Of a DNA stretch of 64,000 bases, positions 63,374-64,000 are shown in pieces. Numbering within the stretch: position 1 is the first letter of the stretch; each line of letters starts with the position of its first letter. A model generated the notes under the pieces. It did no database searches. It was not told the DNA's origin and saw nothing but the letters and a program-made list of their open reading frames with translations. The stretch covers positions 1 through 64,000 of the forward strand of contig JAAEMX010000138.1 in assembly GCA_024225035.1 (NCBI GenBank). The letters are read 5' to 3'. The DNA comes from Lentisphaerota bacterium. Lineage in GTDB: Bacteria > Verrucomicrobiota > Lentisphaeria > Victivallales > Victivallaceae. The position numbers were made by a program, and so were the translations under genes.

Positions 63374-64000
63374 ATGAAATTTAGAGGGTTATTAGTTAGA
63401 AGTACCATTACAGCCGCCTTAGGCGGACTTCTTTTCGGATTTGACACTGCGGTTATTGCGGGCTGCACTCACGAAGTAAAACAACTTTTCGGTCTAAGCG
63501 AGTCTATGCTCGGTTTTATGGTAGCATCAGCCCTAATCGGCACTATCCTTGGATCTCTTTTCATCGGTAAACCCGGTGATGCTTACGGACGTCGTATATG
63601 CCTCAAAGTAACAGGTATTTTGTTTTTGATTTCTGCTTTAGGCTGCGCTTTTGCCTGGAGTTTGCAATCATTAATCCTATTCAGGTTAATTGGAGGCCTT
63701 GGCGTTGGGGGAGCGTCAGTACTTGGCCCTATGTACATCGCGGAAATTTCACCAGCCAAACTGCGCGGCAGACTGGTTGGTTTTTTTCAGTTCAACGTCG
63801 TTGTCGGTATTCTTGTTGCATATTTTTCTAACTATCTGACAGATGTCTGGGCTGTAACAGGAACAGCATGGCGTGTTAAATTCGGAATCGAGGCTGTCCC
63901 AGCAATATTATTCCTTATAATGCTTTACACAATTCCGCGAAGTCCTCGCTGGCTTATCAAACGTGGAAAAATAGAAGAAGCAGAGTCAACTCTTACAGCA
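63374..64000 (+). CDS. MFS sugar porter (XylE/GalP-like), N-terminal part
   Basis: The frame from ATG 63374 is open to the window end (209 residues). It has sugar porter family landmarks: GGLLFGFDTAVIAG near residue 18, IGKPGDAYGRR near 75, RLIGGLGVGGASV near 113, and the signature PRSPRWL near 197, equivalent to PESPRWL. The substrate is probably a hexose or pentose taken up with protons. The C-terminal half lies beyond the window. Confidence 0.92.
   Translation, partial: MKFRGLLVRSTITAALGGLLFGFDTAVIAGCTHEVKQLFGLSESMLGFMVASALIGTILGSLFIGKPGDAYGRRICLKVTGILFLISALGCAFAWSLQSLILFRLIGGLGVGGASVLGPMYIAEISPAKLRGRLVGFFQFNVVVGILVAYFSNYLTDVWAVTGTAWRVKFGIEAVPAILFLIMLYTIPRSPRWLIKRGKIEEAESTLTA

Noticed and set aside
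1-64000. CRISPR arrays, tRNA or rRNA genes
   Set aside because: I saw no regularly spaced repeat array and no cloverleaf or rRNA-like stretch; a tRNAscan run would confirm.

Overview
The window looks like chromosomal DNA of a Gram-negative, probably anaerobic bacterium of moderate GC. Gram-negative signs are apolipoprotein N-acyltransferase, Leu/Phe-tRNA-protein transferase and a type VI secretion (T6SS) gene set with a TssJ lipoprotein. Anaerobic signs are indolepyruvate oxidoreductase and an Etf-coupled lactate dehydrogenase. A PVC-group member such as Lentisphaerota would fit (eukaryote-type phosphofructokinase, divergent T6SS), but this is a guess from gene content; no rRNA or tRNA was found to fix taxonomy.

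Layout. 0-8 kb: right end of an IS3-family element that cuts into a small reverse gene whose 5' end is tandemly duplicated; an aromatic amino acid permease; an SGNH hydrolase; a decayed spermidine synthase; a sodium:solute symporter with its tiny accessory protein; and indolepyruvate oxidoreductase subunits A and B. 8.0-9.5 kb: AT-rich DNA with no supported gene. 9.5-25.8 kb: one long co-directional T6SS block (TssC, possible Hcp, TssA-like, TssJ, TssL, TssF, TssM, possible TssG, a large protein ending in a PAAR-like DUF4280 domain, a stand-alone VgrG beta-helix spike and a VgrG hub). TssB, TssE, TssH/ClpV and TssK are not in the window. 25.9-26.4 kb: two copies of a structured repeat. 26.4-33.9 kb: disaccharide (probably trehalose) use, with beta-phosphoglucomutase, a GH65 phosphorylase and an MFS carrier on the minus strand, and a LysR regulator with a GH37 trehalase on the plus strand. 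33.9-35.1 kb: a eukaryotic-like protein kinase. 35.6-41.2 kb: a lactate racemase/EtfB/EtfA/lactate dehydrogenase operon with a GntR regulator and two matching operators. 41.3-64 kb: mostly housekeeping genes (aat, uvrB, two-domain PFK, PHP phosphoesterase, srkA-like kinase, homocysteine methyltransferase/MTHFR, aspartate aminotransferase, a two-domain acyltransferase, lnt, nadB, pcnB, a broken truC, plsC, Kef-type antiporter, secreted MsrB-MsrA), ending inside an MFS sugar porter.

The most unusual system is the tip of the T6SS. VgrG is split into two genes in reversed order, spike before hub. The hub starts with a predicted zinc ribbon. The PAAR-like tip lies at the C-terminus of a roughly 900-residue Ser/Asp/Asn-rich protein instead of at the N-terminus. 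TssM has lost its Walker A motif and the TssA-like protein ends in a glycine-rich tail. The second notable item is a 739-residue phosphofructokinase with the catalytic-half plus degenerate-half design of eukaryotic PFK.
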